64,000 nucleotides of DNA, from contig NZ_VHLL01000004.1 of assembly GCF_025384765.1 (NCBI RefSeq), forward strand, positions 62,001-126,000. The letters are read 5' to 3'. How positions within the stretch are numbered: the first letter of the stretch is position 1; every line of letters begins with the position of its first letter. The notes beneath the pieces were generated by a model. It was not told the origin of the DNA and did not search any database. It saw nothing but the letters and a program-made list of their open reading frames with translations. A program made the translations under genes and the position numbers. This document shows, piece after piece, positions 8,512 through 15,783 of the stretch. This DNA comes from Methanoculleus formosensis (lineage in GTDB: Archaea > Halobacteriota > Methanomicrobia > Methanomicrobiales > Methanoculleaceae).

Positions 8512-9116
8512 GCCTCCGCCTCCCCGATCTGCACCCCTTCCACCATCCGGGCGACCCGGATCGCACGGTTCGGGCAGTTGAGTTCGCAGGTCTTGCACCC
8601 CGTGCACTTCTCCTCGTGGAGGATCCGCACCCGGCCGGCCTCGACCCGCATGATCACCTCGTCGCTTGAGGATGTCCCGGACCCTGCAAGCTGCGGATCG
8701 ATCTCCCGGTTGACCGGGCAGGAGACGCAACAGTTCCCGCACCGCATGCAGATCTTGTCGTCGATCTCCAGGCGGTACCACGACCAGAGCGCCGTCCCGT
8801 CGCGGGCCGTGACGTCGAGGATCCGGCCGCTCGCAAGGACGGCCTCGGGGCACGCCTCGACGCAGAGGCCGCACCGGATGCAGTGGCCGGGGTAGATCTC
8901 CGGCTCCCACCCGTCCCTCGTGCGGAGAACAGCGATCGCATCGGGCGCGGGGCAGATCATCATGCAGGAGAGGCATGCCACGCACTCGTTCCCCGTCAGG
9001 GACGGATAGTCCTTGAAGTAGGAGGGGGTCTCGAGCGGCGCGGTCTTCGCGAAGAAGAACTTCCGGATCCATTCCGGCCGGAGGAACTCTCGCAGGTAGT
9101 AGACGATCGATCGCAT
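8508..9116 (-). CDS. Polyferredoxin with four [4Fe-4S] motifs
   Basis: A 202-aa protein with four Cys-rich cluster motifs: CVACLSCMMICP, CIRCGLCVEACP, CMRCGNCCVSCP and CTGCKTCELNCP, two of them spaced by a longer insert. The N-terminus (YYLREFLRPEWIRKFFF) resembles the NuoI/EhaP-type hydrogenase ferredoxins rather than a free 2[4Fe-4S] ferredoxin. It lies exactly between the hydrogenase large subunit (4-nt gap) and fwdD (4-nt overlap), the position expected for the electron wire from the NiFe site to formylmethanofuran dehydrogenase. It could be named EhaP- or EhaQ-like, or a substitute for FwdF/FwdG. The role as a direct link is inferred from position and cluster content. Confidence 0.88.
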   Translation of the reverse strand: MRSIVYYLREFLRPEWIRKFFFAKTAPLETPSYFKDYPSLTGNECVACLSCMMICPAPDAIAVLRTRDGWEPEIYPGHCIRCGLCVEACPEAVLASGRILDVTARDGTALWSWYRLEIDDKICMRCGNCCVSCPVNREIDPQLAGSGTSSSDEVIMRVEAGRVRILHEEKCTGCKTCELNCPNRAIRVARMVEGVQIGEAEA

Positions 9117-9120
9117 CTCT

Positions 9121-10209
9121 TCACCTCTCGTTGCACGCGATGCAGGGGTCGCTGCTGATGAACGTCGACGTCACGTCGGCGATCGACGAGGCGTCCTTGA
9201 TCATCTCGTGGGCGCAGGCCTCGATGTTCATGACCGAGGGCGTCCGGATCGCAATATCGATCACCCTGCCGTAGTCGTCGGTCTTGATGGCGTAGGTCAG
9301 CTCGCCCCGGGGGGCTTCGCCGGCATACGACGTCTCGCCCGCCTTGCAGAACCCGCCGCCCCGGATGGGGCCGTCGGGGAGCGTCTCGATGCACTTTCGT
9401 ATCAGGTCGATGCTCTGGAAGACCTCCTGGAACCTGACCATCACCCGGGCGAAGTTGTCGCCCTCCGTCCGGGTTATCTGGGTAAACCCGAGCGCCCGGT
9501 AGGTCGGGTGGCGGAGGCGGAGATCGCAGTCCTCGACCCCGCTCGCCCGGGCGGTGGGGCCAACGGTGTGGGCCCGGATCGCGTCTTCCCGGCTCATGTA
9601 CCCGATCCCCTTGCTCCTGAGCGCGATCAGCGGGCCGGTCTCGAAGATCCGGGTGTGCCGCTTCATCTCCTCCTCCACCTTCATGAGGTCGACGAGCATC
9701 GCCGTAGCGTCCTCGGGAAGGAGATCGAACCGGACACCGCCGGGAATCATGTAGGCGGTGTTGATCCGGGAGCCCGTGAGCCGCTCCAGATTGTCGAGCA
9801 CCGTCTCCCGGGTGTTTAAGAGGTACATCGCGAGCGTCTCGTGCTCGATCGTGTAGCAGTAGGAGAAGTTCGCGAGGATGTGGCTTGCCATCCGGTCGAG
9901 TTCGTTCGCGATGACCCGGAGGTAGGCCGCCCGCGGCGGGACGGTTATATCGCTGATCTCCTCCATCGCCTCGATGAAGACCATGTTGTGGATGACCGAG
10001 CAGATGCCGCAGACACGTTCCGCAAGGAACATCACCTCCTGCCAGGGGCGGCCGCGCATGATCCGCTCGATCCCCTTCTTCATGTAACCGAGCTCGACCT
10101 CGGCGCGGAGCACCCGCTCGCCCGCCGTCTCGCACTTGATGCGGACGGGCTCCTTCCAGCAGGGATGCATCGGGCCGAGCGGGATGGATACGTCGACAGT
10201 CTTCTTCAT
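9121..10209 (-). CDS. ehaO: Eha-type energy-converting [NiFe] hydrogenase, large (catalytic) subunit
   Basis: A 362-aa homologue of NuoD and the group 4 NiFe hydrogenase large subunit. Both nickel-binding Cys pairs are present: RVCGICSVIHN near residue 66 and SSDPCIACNER at the C-terminus. It should therefore be a real H2-active enzyme, not a degenerate Nuo-like subunit. The protein stops three residues after the last Cys, so there is no C-terminal peptide to be cut off by a maturation protease. It overlaps the small subunit gene by 4 nt. Together with the membrane subunits upstream, it is expected to use the ion gradient to reduce ferredoxin with H2. Confidence 0.9.
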   Translation of the reverse strand: MKKTVDVSIPLGPMHPCWKEPVRIKCETAGERVLRAEVELGYMKKGIERIMRGRPWQEVMFLAERVCGICSVIHNMVFIEAMEEISDITVPPRAAYLRVIANELDRMASHILANFSYCYTIEHETLAMYLLNTRETVLDNLERLTGSRINTAYMIPGGVRFDLLPEDATAMLVDLMKVEEEMKRHTRIFETGPLIALRSKGIGYMSREDAIRAHTVGPTARASGVEDCDLRLRHPTYRALGFTQITRTEGDNFARVMVRFQEVFQSIDLIRKCIETLPDGPIRGGGFCKAGETSYAGEAPRGELTYAIKTDDYGRVIDIAIRTPSVMNIEACAHEMIKDASSIADVTSTFISSDPCIACNER

Positions 10210-10661
10210 GGCTGTTTCTCCTCGTAGTCCTTGAATATCAACGGTGCGACCGAGAGTATGGCGTTCAATATCTCCGTAGGGCGGGGCGGGCAGCCCGGCA
10301 CCTGTGCAGCTATAGGTATGTACTTCTCGACGGGAGGGCTCGTCAAGGTACCCCTCCTGTTATAGACGCACCCCGATATGGGGCAGTTCCCGATGGCGAC
10401 GGCCACTTTCGGCTCCGGGATCTTCTCCCATATATCGTGGAGTTTGTCCACCCACTGCGGGGTGACGGAACCGATCACCAGGAGGACGTCGGCCTCCCGG
10501 GGGTTGTTGTGGACGTAGATGCCGTACTGCTCGATGTCGTAGCGCGGCGCGAGGCAGGCGAGCACCTCGATATCGCAGCCGTTGCACGACCCGACGTCGA
10601 CGTAACTCACGTGGATCGACCGCGAGCGGACGGTGTTCTTGATCTTCTGGAGGATGCTCAT
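10206..10661 (-). CDS. ehaN: Eha hydrogenase small subunit (NuoB-like)
   Basis: A 151-aa NuoB/EchC-like subunit that carries the proximal [4Fe-4S] cluster beside the NiFe site. Ligand candidates are the two Cys of VGSCNGCDIE near residue 27, a Cys in GNCPISGCVYN near residue 95, and VPGCPPRP near residue 123, the usual CxxC...C...GCPP pattern. It overlaps both neighbours by 4 nt. Length and motifs are standard for the family. Confidence 0.92.
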   Translation of the reverse strand: MSILQKIKNTVRSRSIHVSYVDVGSCNGCDIEVLACLAPRYDIEQYGIYVHNNPREADVLLVIGSVTPQWVDKLHDIWEKIPEPKVAVAIGNCPISGCVYNRRGTLTSPPVEKYIPIAAQVPGCPPRPTEILNAILSVAPLIFKDYEEKQP

Positions 10662-11041
10662 GAGAGGACCGCCTCCCGGATCCGTTCTCTTCCTCTCGCG
10701 ATCGCCTCTTCAAAGGGTATCTCTTGTGTCATTGCTGTCGTTTCGCTGTAGATCGTCTGCATTGTTTCCGTATCCAAGAGGGGTATGAACCGGGTGAAGA
10801 GTTCGCAACCGAGTTCTTCCGCTACCGCATCGCCGTTATCGGCGTGCTCCTGCCCCATCTGCCACCGGGACTCCAGGTTCTCGAGGAGCGACATGTCGAA
10901 CCGCCGAAGTATCGTCCGCCGGAGTTTCGCTTCACCCATACCGAGCCGCTCTGCGATCGCGTGGACGGTCTCGTCGTGTCTTGTACTCGTCAGGATGTTG
11001 TACTTCATCTGCCGGAGGTCTTTTTCGTAGAGGTACTTCAC
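10658..11041 (-). CDS. ehaM: Eha hydrogenase subunit M (DUF1959-like)
   Basis: A 127-aa soluble, mostly helical protein (KYNILTSTRHDETVHAIAER, LRRTILRRFDMSLLENLESR). It lacks cofactor motifs and membrane segments. Size, charge pattern and its place just before the small subunit match EhaM, the DUF1959 family (MTH396 type). No catalytic role is known; it is taken as an accessory subunit of the peripheral arm. It overlaps ehaL and ehaN by 4 nt each. Confidence 0.75.
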   Translation of the reverse strand: MKYLYEKDLRQMKYNILTSTRHDETVHAIAERLGMGEAKLRRTILRRFDMSLLENLESRWQMGQEHADNGDAVAEELGCELFTRFIPLLDTETMQTIYSETTAMTQEIPFEEAIARGRERIREAVLS

Positions 11042-11289
11042 GCGATCATCCCCAGTGCGTGCGCCGTCGCGTAGACGAGGAACCCGAGCACCATCACCCA
11101 GAGCAGCACCATCTCGGCGCGTTTCAGGGTGAGTTCGTCGCGCACCCAGGTGAGGGCCGTGACGGCGACGAGCAGGACGGTCCCCACCAGCGCCTGGTCG
11201 GCCACGCTCCAGTTCCGGGCGGCCTGGGCGATGAATACCACGACGTAGAATGCCGCTGCCGCGACGAACAGGAGCCTCAGGGCGCTCAT
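11038..11289 (-). CDS. ehaL: Eha hydrogenase subunit L (two-helix membrane protein)
   Basis: An 83-aa protein with three hydrophobic stretches: an N-terminal helix (LRLLFVAAAAFYVVVFIAQA), a middle one (VLLVAVTALTW) and a C-terminal one (VLLWVMVLGFLVYATAHALG). It lies between the NuoH-like subunit and EhaM, overlapping both by 4 nt, as EhaL does in Methanothermobacter. The assignment rests on position and size. A separate ehaK is not seen between ehaJ and this gene. Confidence 0.65.
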   Translation of the reverse strand: MSALRLLFVAAAAFYVVVFIAQAARNWSVADQALVGTVLLVAVTALTWVRDELTLKRAEMVLLWVMVLGFLVYATAHALGMIA

Positions 11290-12131
11290 CCCATCACCAC
11301 CGCGAGAATAACGATGTATATGACGAGCGCACCCGTCACCAGGCTCTGTATCGTCACGGTGTCGTAGGGCGAGAGCATGGGGGTGACCGCGCAGACGAAC
11401 GAGAGCGAGATCAAGAGCAGAAGCATCAGGATGAGGGTCAGCCAGAGCGGCAGCGCCCCGATGAAGATGAGGACGAACGCGTAGAGGAGCACGTAGGTCT
11501 TGAGGGCGTACGCCACCTCGAGCGCGGCGCGCCAGACACCGAAGTGCTCGGTCATGTTCCCGCTCACGATCTCCTTCGCCTCGATGATCGAGAAGGGGCC
11601 GTAGTGCATCTTGGAGAGGATCACCAGGTACATCGCGACGGCCGCCGGGAACGCGACGATGAGGAGCGGGCCGTTCATCTCCTGGTAGGCCGTGATCTCC
11701 GCGATCGAGAGCGAGCCGGTGAAGAAGTAGATCGCGACGACGGTGACGAGGAGCGGCAGCTCCGACGCCGCCGATATGACTGACCGGATGGCCCCGAACT
11801 TCGTGTACGGGGAGCCCGTCGAGAGCCCCATCCCGTGCTCCACGATCTTGTGGAGGAGGTAGATCGCAAAGAGGAGCAGGATGCTCCCGCCGGTGAGGAG
11901 GATGAAGAGGGCTCCGCTCCAGATGGCGATGGCGACGAAGACGATCCCGACAAAGAGCGCCCGGCTGGCCGTCTTCGGTATCCAGGTCTCCTTGAAGGAG
12001 AACTTCAGGGCATGCAGGATCTCCTGCCAGATCGGCGGTCCGGGCCGTCCCTGGACTCTCGCGATGACTTTCCGGTGGATGCCGTGGAAGAGCAGGCCGA
12101 TGAAGGTGGCAAAGAGCAGGTATTCGATCAT
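11286..12131 (-). CDS. ehaJ: Eha hydrogenase subunit J (NuoH-like membrane subunit)
   Basis: A 281-aa polytopic protein with about eight membrane helices, homologous to NuoH/HyfC, the subunit that links the hydrogenase module to the ion-translocating membrane arm. Family-typical features are the acidic and basic loop KVIARVQGRPGPPIWQEILH near residue 30 and the conserved block SKMHYGPFSIIEAKEIVSG near residue 185. It starts 1 nt after ehaI and overlaps ehaL by 4 nt. It is intact. Confidence 0.9.
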   Translation of the reverse strand: MIEYLLFATFIGLLFHGIHRKVIARVQGRPGPPIWQEILHALKFSFKETWIPKTASRALFVGIVFVAIAIWSGALFILLTGGSILLLFAIYLLHKIVEHGMGLSTGSPYTKFGAIRSVISAASELPLLVTVVAIYFFTGSLSIAEITAYQEMNGPLLIVAFPAAVAMYLVILSKMHYGPFSIIEAKEIVSGNMTEHFGVWRAALEVAYALKTYVLLYAFVLIFIGALPLWLTLILMLLLLISLSFVCAVTPMLSPYDTVTIQSLVTGALVIYIVILAVVMG

Positions 12132-12132
12132 G

Positions 12133-12336
12133 TCAGTATCCTATGAACGGGATATCTTCTTCTCCGGATTTTGCGCTCCACCACAGTGCGATGAAGATGA
12201 CGAAGACCGGGAACGCGACGACCGCGACGAGCTCCGCGGCCAGAACCGGGAGGTAGCCGAGAGCGGCAGAGAGACTCGCCGCCGCCGCGATCACGCCTGC
12301 GGCGAGCCCGACAATCAGTGCAGTCCGTTTCTTCAT
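12133..12336 (-). CDS. ehaI: Eha hydrogenase subunit I-like (two-helix membrane protein)
   Basis: A 67-aa protein with two hydrophobic helices (TALIVGLAAGVIAAAASLSA and ELVAVVAFPVFVIFIALWWS) and a short charged tail ending EEDIPFIGY. The start at 12336 follows the ehaH stop by 5 nt. The longer open frame up to 12768 is a shadow of ehaH. Position between H and J suggests EhaI; sequence alone would not name it. Confidence 0.6.
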   Translation of the reverse strand: MKKRTALIVGLAAGVIAAAASLSAALGYLPVLAAELVAVVAFPVFVIFIALWWSAKSGEEDIPFIGY

Positions 12337-12341
12337 GGCAA

Positions 12342-13019
12342 TCACATCGATATGACGATCTCCATTACGCGCAGGAAGAGGAGGAGCGAGCTGACGTGCA
12401 CCATCAGGATGAACGGCGCTCCCTGCGCTCTCGTGATCTCCGCCTTTGCTATGTAGAACGGCGCCATCCCCTCTCCCATGACGCCGAGAACCAGGAACGC
12501 CTTCGCGATGAGGGGGACCGCCACCGCGCCGCCGAAGAGTTCCCACATGCTCAGCGTGCCGGTGCTGGAAAGGATGATCGCCGCGCCGCCGAAGAGCGGG
12601 ACGGTGGCGAGCATCGCGACGATGCCGTACTGGAACGCGGCGTTTAAGACGTGCCGGTTCCGGTAGGCCGCGACGATACCGATGTTCGTGATCCCTATCA
12701 TCGAGGCGAAGAGGGTGAAGTTGAAGACGTCCCCGGTCACCATCGCCCCGAGCGTGGCAAGGCCGCATGCGATCGCCATGAACCGCTGGAACCGCAGGAG
12801 GTCCGGATCGACCTCCTTCGTGTAGTAGGCGTCGCCGCCGAACGCGATGTCCACCTGCCGCTCGGGGCGGCTCACGATGACGAGGACCGTGAAGAGGACG
12901 GCGAAGGCGAAGAGAAGCGCCGTGTAGGGGCTGAAATAGGCGACGATGTCGCCGAACTCCAGCACGAAGAGTTCCGGCCCGCCGATGTGCGGCGTCGGGA
13001 GATTAAACATCCGGACCAC
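12342..13019 (-). CDS. ehaH: Eha hydrogenase subunit H (antiporter-like ion-translocating subunit, short)
   Basis: A 225-aa membrane protein related to NuoL/M/N and Mrp antiporter subunits but about half their length. It keeps the diagnostic core: GDVFNFTLFASMIGITNIGI, PLIAKAFLVLGVMGEGMAPF with a membrane Lys, and FYIAKAEITRAQGAPFILM. These membrane Lys/Glu residues are those thought to carry ions in the family. It overlaps ehaG by 17 nt. Whether Na+ or H+ is moved is not visible here. Confidence 0.82.
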   Translation of the reverse strand: MVRMFNLPTPHIGGPELFVLEFGDIVAYFSPYTALLFAFAVLFTVLVIVSRPERQVDIAFGGDAYYTKEVDPDLLRFQRFMAIACGLATLGAMVTGDVFNFTLFASMIGITNIGIVAAYRNRHVLNAAFQYGIVAMLATVPLFGGAAIILSSTGTLSMWELFGGAVAVPLIAKAFLVLGVMGEGMAPFYIAKAEITRAQGAPFILMVHVSSLLLFLRVMEIVISM

Positions 13020-13605
13020 CCCGCCGCATCGTCCCCACGAGGGACATCTTCGCCATCACCTTGACGAGGATCGCGCCTCCCGCCATCATCACCCCGAAGA
13101 ACCAGTACTGGGGGAGGAACATGAAGATCAAGAACGCCGCGATCCAGATCGCCCAGGCGTAGCCGCTCACGGTCTCGATCAGTTCGAACTGCTCGTTGTG
13201 CCCCCGGCACATGAAGTAGAAGACCGCACCGACCGCGGCGATGGCTCCGCCGGTGAATCCCGAGAGGATGATGCCGTGGGCGACCAGGATGAGGGCGAGG
13301 ATGCCCGGGGCACTCTCCATCACCTCAAGCCGGAACGCCGGCCCTGTCGGCTCTTTGAGCCCCTCTCTCGCGATGTAGACCTCCGAGACCGCCAGCAGCT
13401 CCGATATCCCGACGACGAGCCCCGGGAGGATGAGCGCCTCGGCAAGGTCGGTGGCGACGAGCGCGATCAGGACGAGGCCGAGGACTTCCGCGAGGTCGAC
13501 GAGGAGGATCCGCTGCAGGTCGTCCTTCTCCCGGACGAGAGCGGTAAACCCGATGATGATCGCGGCAGCGACGACGACGAGGCCGACCGGGTAGGCGATC
13601 TCCAT
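13003..13605 (-). CDS. ehaG: Eha hydrogenase subunit G (membrane protein)
   Basis: A 200-aa protein with six hydrophobic stretches, for example VGLVVVAAAIIIGFTALVRE at the N-terminus and ILALILVAHGIILSGFTGGA in the middle, with LVDLAEVLGLVLIALVATDL between them. Order and length fit EhaG. It has no cofactor motif. Its ATG shares one base with the stop of ehaF (13605). Confidence 0.65.
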   Translation of the reverse strand: MEIAYPVGLVVVAAAIIIGFTALVREKDDLQRILLVDLAEVLGLVLIALVATDLAEALILPGLVVGISELLAVSEVYIAREGLKEPTGPAFRLEVMESAPGILALILVAHGIILSGFTGGAIAAVGAVFYFMCRGHNEQFELIETVSGYAWAIWIAAFLIFMFLPQYWFFGVMMAGGAILVKVMAKMSLVGTMRRGGPDV

Positions 13606-14069
13606 CAGTCATCCCTCCTGAAGAGATAACTCGCGATCGCGAACGCCACGAAGAGGATGCTCGTCTCGACGACGGTGTCGAAGCCCCGGGTGTTGTAGAG
13701 GATCTCGTCGATGATGCCGCCCGGGTGGGCGACGATCGTCGTCCCCATATGGTGCGTGGTATCGGCGAGCCACTGGCTGAACGGGGTCAGGTAGGTGGTC
13801 ACGTAGCCGGCGTAAGGAGAGTTCTCCGGGTACTGCGACTTCACCGGGGTCGTGCCGAACGGCACGCCGCCCCGGTCGTAGGGGTCGAGGGAACTTGCCG
13901 GGTTGAGCATCTTCGGGTAGAGCTGGTCGTCGTGGTAGGCGATGAACGGCAGGGTGACGAGGCCGAGCACGGCGACGACGACCACAAGAAGCGCGTAGAG
14001 AGCGGTGAGGTTCTCGACCCGTGAGATCGTCGCGGATATCCGGGTGATGATCGACCGGTCCGGCGTCAT
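13605..14069 (-). CDS. ehaF: Eha hydrogenase subunit F (membrane protein)
   Basis: A 154-aa protein with an N-terminal helix (YALLVVVVAVLGLVTLPFIA), a long polar loop (LYPKMLNPASSLDPYDRGGV and following), and a C-terminal helix (VETSILFVAFAIASYLFRRD). The motif GGIIDEILYNTRGFDTVVET resembles the MnhB/MbhF family of Mrp-type subunits, in which a similar motif contacts the antiporter helices. It overlaps ehaE by 4 nt. Confidence 0.68.
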   Translation of the reverse strand: MTPDRSIITRISATISRVENLTALYALLVVVVAVLGLVTLPFIAYHDDQLYPKMLNPASSLDPYDRGGVPFGTTPVKSQYPENSPYAGYVTTYLTPFSQWLADTTHHMGTTIVAHPGGIIDEILYNTRGFDTVVETSILFVAFAIASYLFRRDD

Positions 14070-14305
14070 TCTGCCGCCTCCTTGCGCTCGATGACCCGGA
14101 CGAGGACGAAGGTCGAGATCGCCGTGACCCCGATGAACGTCAGCAGGGCGAGCATCTCGTCGTAGGCGAGCATGATGAGGAGGAGGCCGAACCCGGGGAT
14201 CTCAAGGTGGATCAGCCGGGCGAGGTAGGTCTTCTCGCGCGGGAACCCGGCGGCGATCACCCCGATGATGAGGATGATGCACCCGAGGATGAACTCAGGA
14301 GTCAC
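14066..14305 (-). CDS. ehaE: Eha hydrogenase subunit E (two-helix membrane protein)
   Basis: A 79-aa protein with helices FILGCIILIIGVIAAGFPRE and FLTFIGVTAISTFVLVRVIE-type segments around a polar loop (REKTYLARLIHLEIPGFGLL). Size, order and overlap with neighbours (11 nt with ehaD, 4 nt with ehaF) match EhaE. No enzymatic motif is expected or seen. Confidence 0.62.
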   Translation of the reverse strand: MTPEFILGCIILIIGVIAAGFPREKTYLARLIHLEIPGFGLLLIMLAYDEMLALLTFIGVTAISTFVLVRVIERKEAAE

Positions 14306-14540
14306 GGGTATCCCTCCTCGTGAGCGGCAGCACGATGATCGTCGTGATCGGGACGATCAGGCTGACGGCGATGAGGACGTCCAGGTAGCCACGGACGGCG
14401 ATGAACGGCACGACGCCGCCGTAGATGATTCCGAGGGCGATCAGTTTGTCGAAGCGGTCGCGCTGGAAGTAAACGCTCACCGCGCCGATGAGCGCCACGG
14501 CGGCGAAGAGGAGGACGACGACGTCATCCACGCCGTTCAC
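14295..14540 (-). CDS. ehaD: Eha hydrogenase subunit D (membrane protein)
   Basis: An 81-aa protein with three hydrophobic segments (VVLLFAAVALIGAVSVYF, IIYGGVVPFIAVRGYLDVLI, VSLIVPITTIIVLPLTR). Position and size match EhaD. The pattern resembles the small MnhF/MnhC-like subunits of Mrp complexes. It overlaps ehaC by 17 nt and ehaE by 11 nt. Confidence 0.62.
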   Translation of the reverse strand: MNGVDDVVVLLFAAVALIGAVSVYFQRDRFDKLIALGIIYGGVVPFIAVRGYLDVLIAVSLIVPITTIIVLPLTRRDTRDS

Positions 14541-14766
14541 CCCCCGCGTAGGTGCTCGCCAGGGCGTTCGCCTCGAGCGTCGAGCCGACGAAGTAGGCCG
14601 CGGCCGCGGCGAGGGCGAGCGGGTGGTCGAGCAGCAGGACGATTGCTCCCGCGACGGCGAAGTTCATGACGTTCACGTAAGGAAGCTTTCTCCCCGTGTT
14701 CTTCTCAAGCGTCGCCCTGATGACGGCAAAGACCGCTATTACGGCGACGATATAGAGCGCGATCAC
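14524..14766 (-). CDS. ehaC: Eha hydrogenase subunit C (membrane protein)
   Basis: An 80-aa protein with an N-terminal helix (MIALYIVAVIAVFAVIRATL), the conserved-looking turn EKNTGRKLPYVNVMNFAVAG, and a helix AAAYFVGSTLEANALASTYA. Position and size match EhaC. It overlaps ehaB by 4 nt and ehaD by 17 nt. Confidence 0.62.
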   Translation of the reverse strand: MIALYIVAVIAVFAVIRATLEKNTGRKLPYVNVMNFAVAGAIVLLLDHPLALAAAAAYFVGSTLEANALASTYAGGERRG

Positions 14767-15248
14767 TCTCTCACCCTCCAGAGCCGGCCAAGGAGCCGGC
14801 TCGCGTGGGCATGGGAGAGCCCCTGGACAGTGAGGATGGCGATGACCATCCCTGCGATGAAGTCCGTCGCGGCGAACCCGACCTGGGTGAAGCCGTAGAT
14901 GACGAACGTGGCGAGGACCGCTCCGGTGGTTCCGGCGTAGCCGGGATCGTAACAGATGCGGTTGCCGATGAAGACGAGCGCGGCCGCCGCGAGCCCGCCG
15001 GGGATGCCGGCGACGTAGACGCCGCAGGCGGCGAGGAGCGTCCCGGCCGAGGCGTCGGGGGAGCAGACGATGTTCCCCATCATGGTGCCGCCGGCGAGAT
15101 CGCCGCCGCCGGCTTCGATATCCCGGGCAATGGCGGTGGCTCCGACGACGCCTCCCGTCTCCGGCAGCTTGAAGAAAATATCGACGGCTACGAAGAGGAT
15201 CCAGCTGACAATCGCCGCTGCCAGGATGTGGAGGAACTCGCCCAGCAT
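14763..15248 (-). CDS. ehaB: Eha hydrogenase subunit B (membrane protein), first gene of the operon
   Basis: A 161-aa protein with four to five hydrophobic helices and a conserved-looking centre, MMGNIVCSPDASAGTLLAAC followed by GNRICYDPGYAGTTGAVLAT. It is the first gene after the operon promoter. Size and order suggest EhaB; the small EhaA of Methanothermobacter is not seen upstream, so EhaA may be absent or encoded elsewhere. The call as an Eha membrane subunit is firm from context; the letter is less sure. Confidence 0.6.
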   Translation of the reverse strand: MLGEFLHILAAAIVSWILFVAVDIFFKLPETGGVVGATAIARDIEAGGGDLAGGTMMGNIVCSPDASAGTLLAACGVYVAGIPGGLAAAALVFIGNRICYDPGYAGTTGAVLATFVIYGFTQVGFAATDFIAGMVIAILTVQGLSHAHASRLLGRLWRVRE

Positions 15249-15333
15249 TTCAGTTCAACTACAGGAAACTACGGTCGATCAATCCAATAAAGGTTTTGTT
15301 GTTACCATTCCGGGCGCGATTTTGCCCAAATAC

Positions 15334-15353
15334 ACCGGAGGCGCGTCTCCGGT
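15334..15353 (-). promoter_or_regulatory. Hairpin in the leader of the eha-fwd operon
   Basis: ACCGGAG and CTCCGGT form a perfect 7-bp inverted repeat around a 6-nt loop. It lies between the TATA box (15395-15402) and the first start codon (15248), so it would be in the 5' untranslated RNA of the operon or act as an operator just downstream of the transcription start. Its function is unknown. Confidence 0.5.
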
Positions 15354-15394
15354 ACGACGGCCCCGGGTAACTATTGTATGTAATGTAATGGGTC

Positions 15395-15402
15395 TTTATA
15401 AA
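15395..15402 (-). promoter_or_regulatory. TATA box of the eha-fwd operon
   Basis: On the minus strand TTTATAAA lies in an AT-rich stretch (GATATATTGTTTATAAAGAC), the best TATA match in the 344-bp gap before the tRNA gene. A start near 15370 gives a leader of about 120 nt, unusually long for this genome and containing the hairpin at 15334-15353. Confidence 0.55.
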
Positions 15403-15592
15403 CAATATATCTTTCCGCGCATCGTTACGGGGCTGGGTCCCGCCGTCATTGTTGGATTCAGGGTCCGGGGCAGAGTTTGCCGGAGCAGGTTCAGGGGTGC
15501 CGCGAGGGGGCGCCGGGCGGACTTTCTCACCGGTCGCAAGGCCCATGCGCCGGGAACAAATATAATGCTCGCGGCGCCGACATATATGCCAC

Positions 15593-15677
15593 GCGGGGGT
15601 TGCCGAGCCAGGTCAAAGGCGCTGGATTTAGGGTCCAGTCTTGAAGAAGTTCAAGGGTTCGAATCCCTTCCCCCGCA
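15593..15677 (+). tRNA. tRNA-Leu (anticodon TAG)
   Basis: An 85-nt tRNA. The acceptor arm GCGGGGG pairs with CCCCCGC and is followed by discriminator A. The anticodon stem CTGGA/TCCAG holds the loop TTTAGGG, giving anticodon TAG. It has a long variable arm as expected for tRNA-Leu, and the T-loop GGTTCGAATCC is standard. No CCA is encoded and no intron is seen. TATA-like CATATATG lies just upstream. It marks the left border of the accessory island that runs to about 22.4 kb. Confidence 0.95.
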
Positions 15678-15783
15678 TTACCGATTTTTGTGTAGGCATC
15701 ACGCCGGCAGGCGATGCCCCCGGATGTCTGCCGGCCGCGCCTCTCTTCACGCGCTCTCGTTCCTGTGCCGTTTTCGGCTCACC

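Noticed and set aside
12133-12768. A 211-codon frame containing ehaI
   Set aside because: All but the last 67 codons are a shadow of ehaH.
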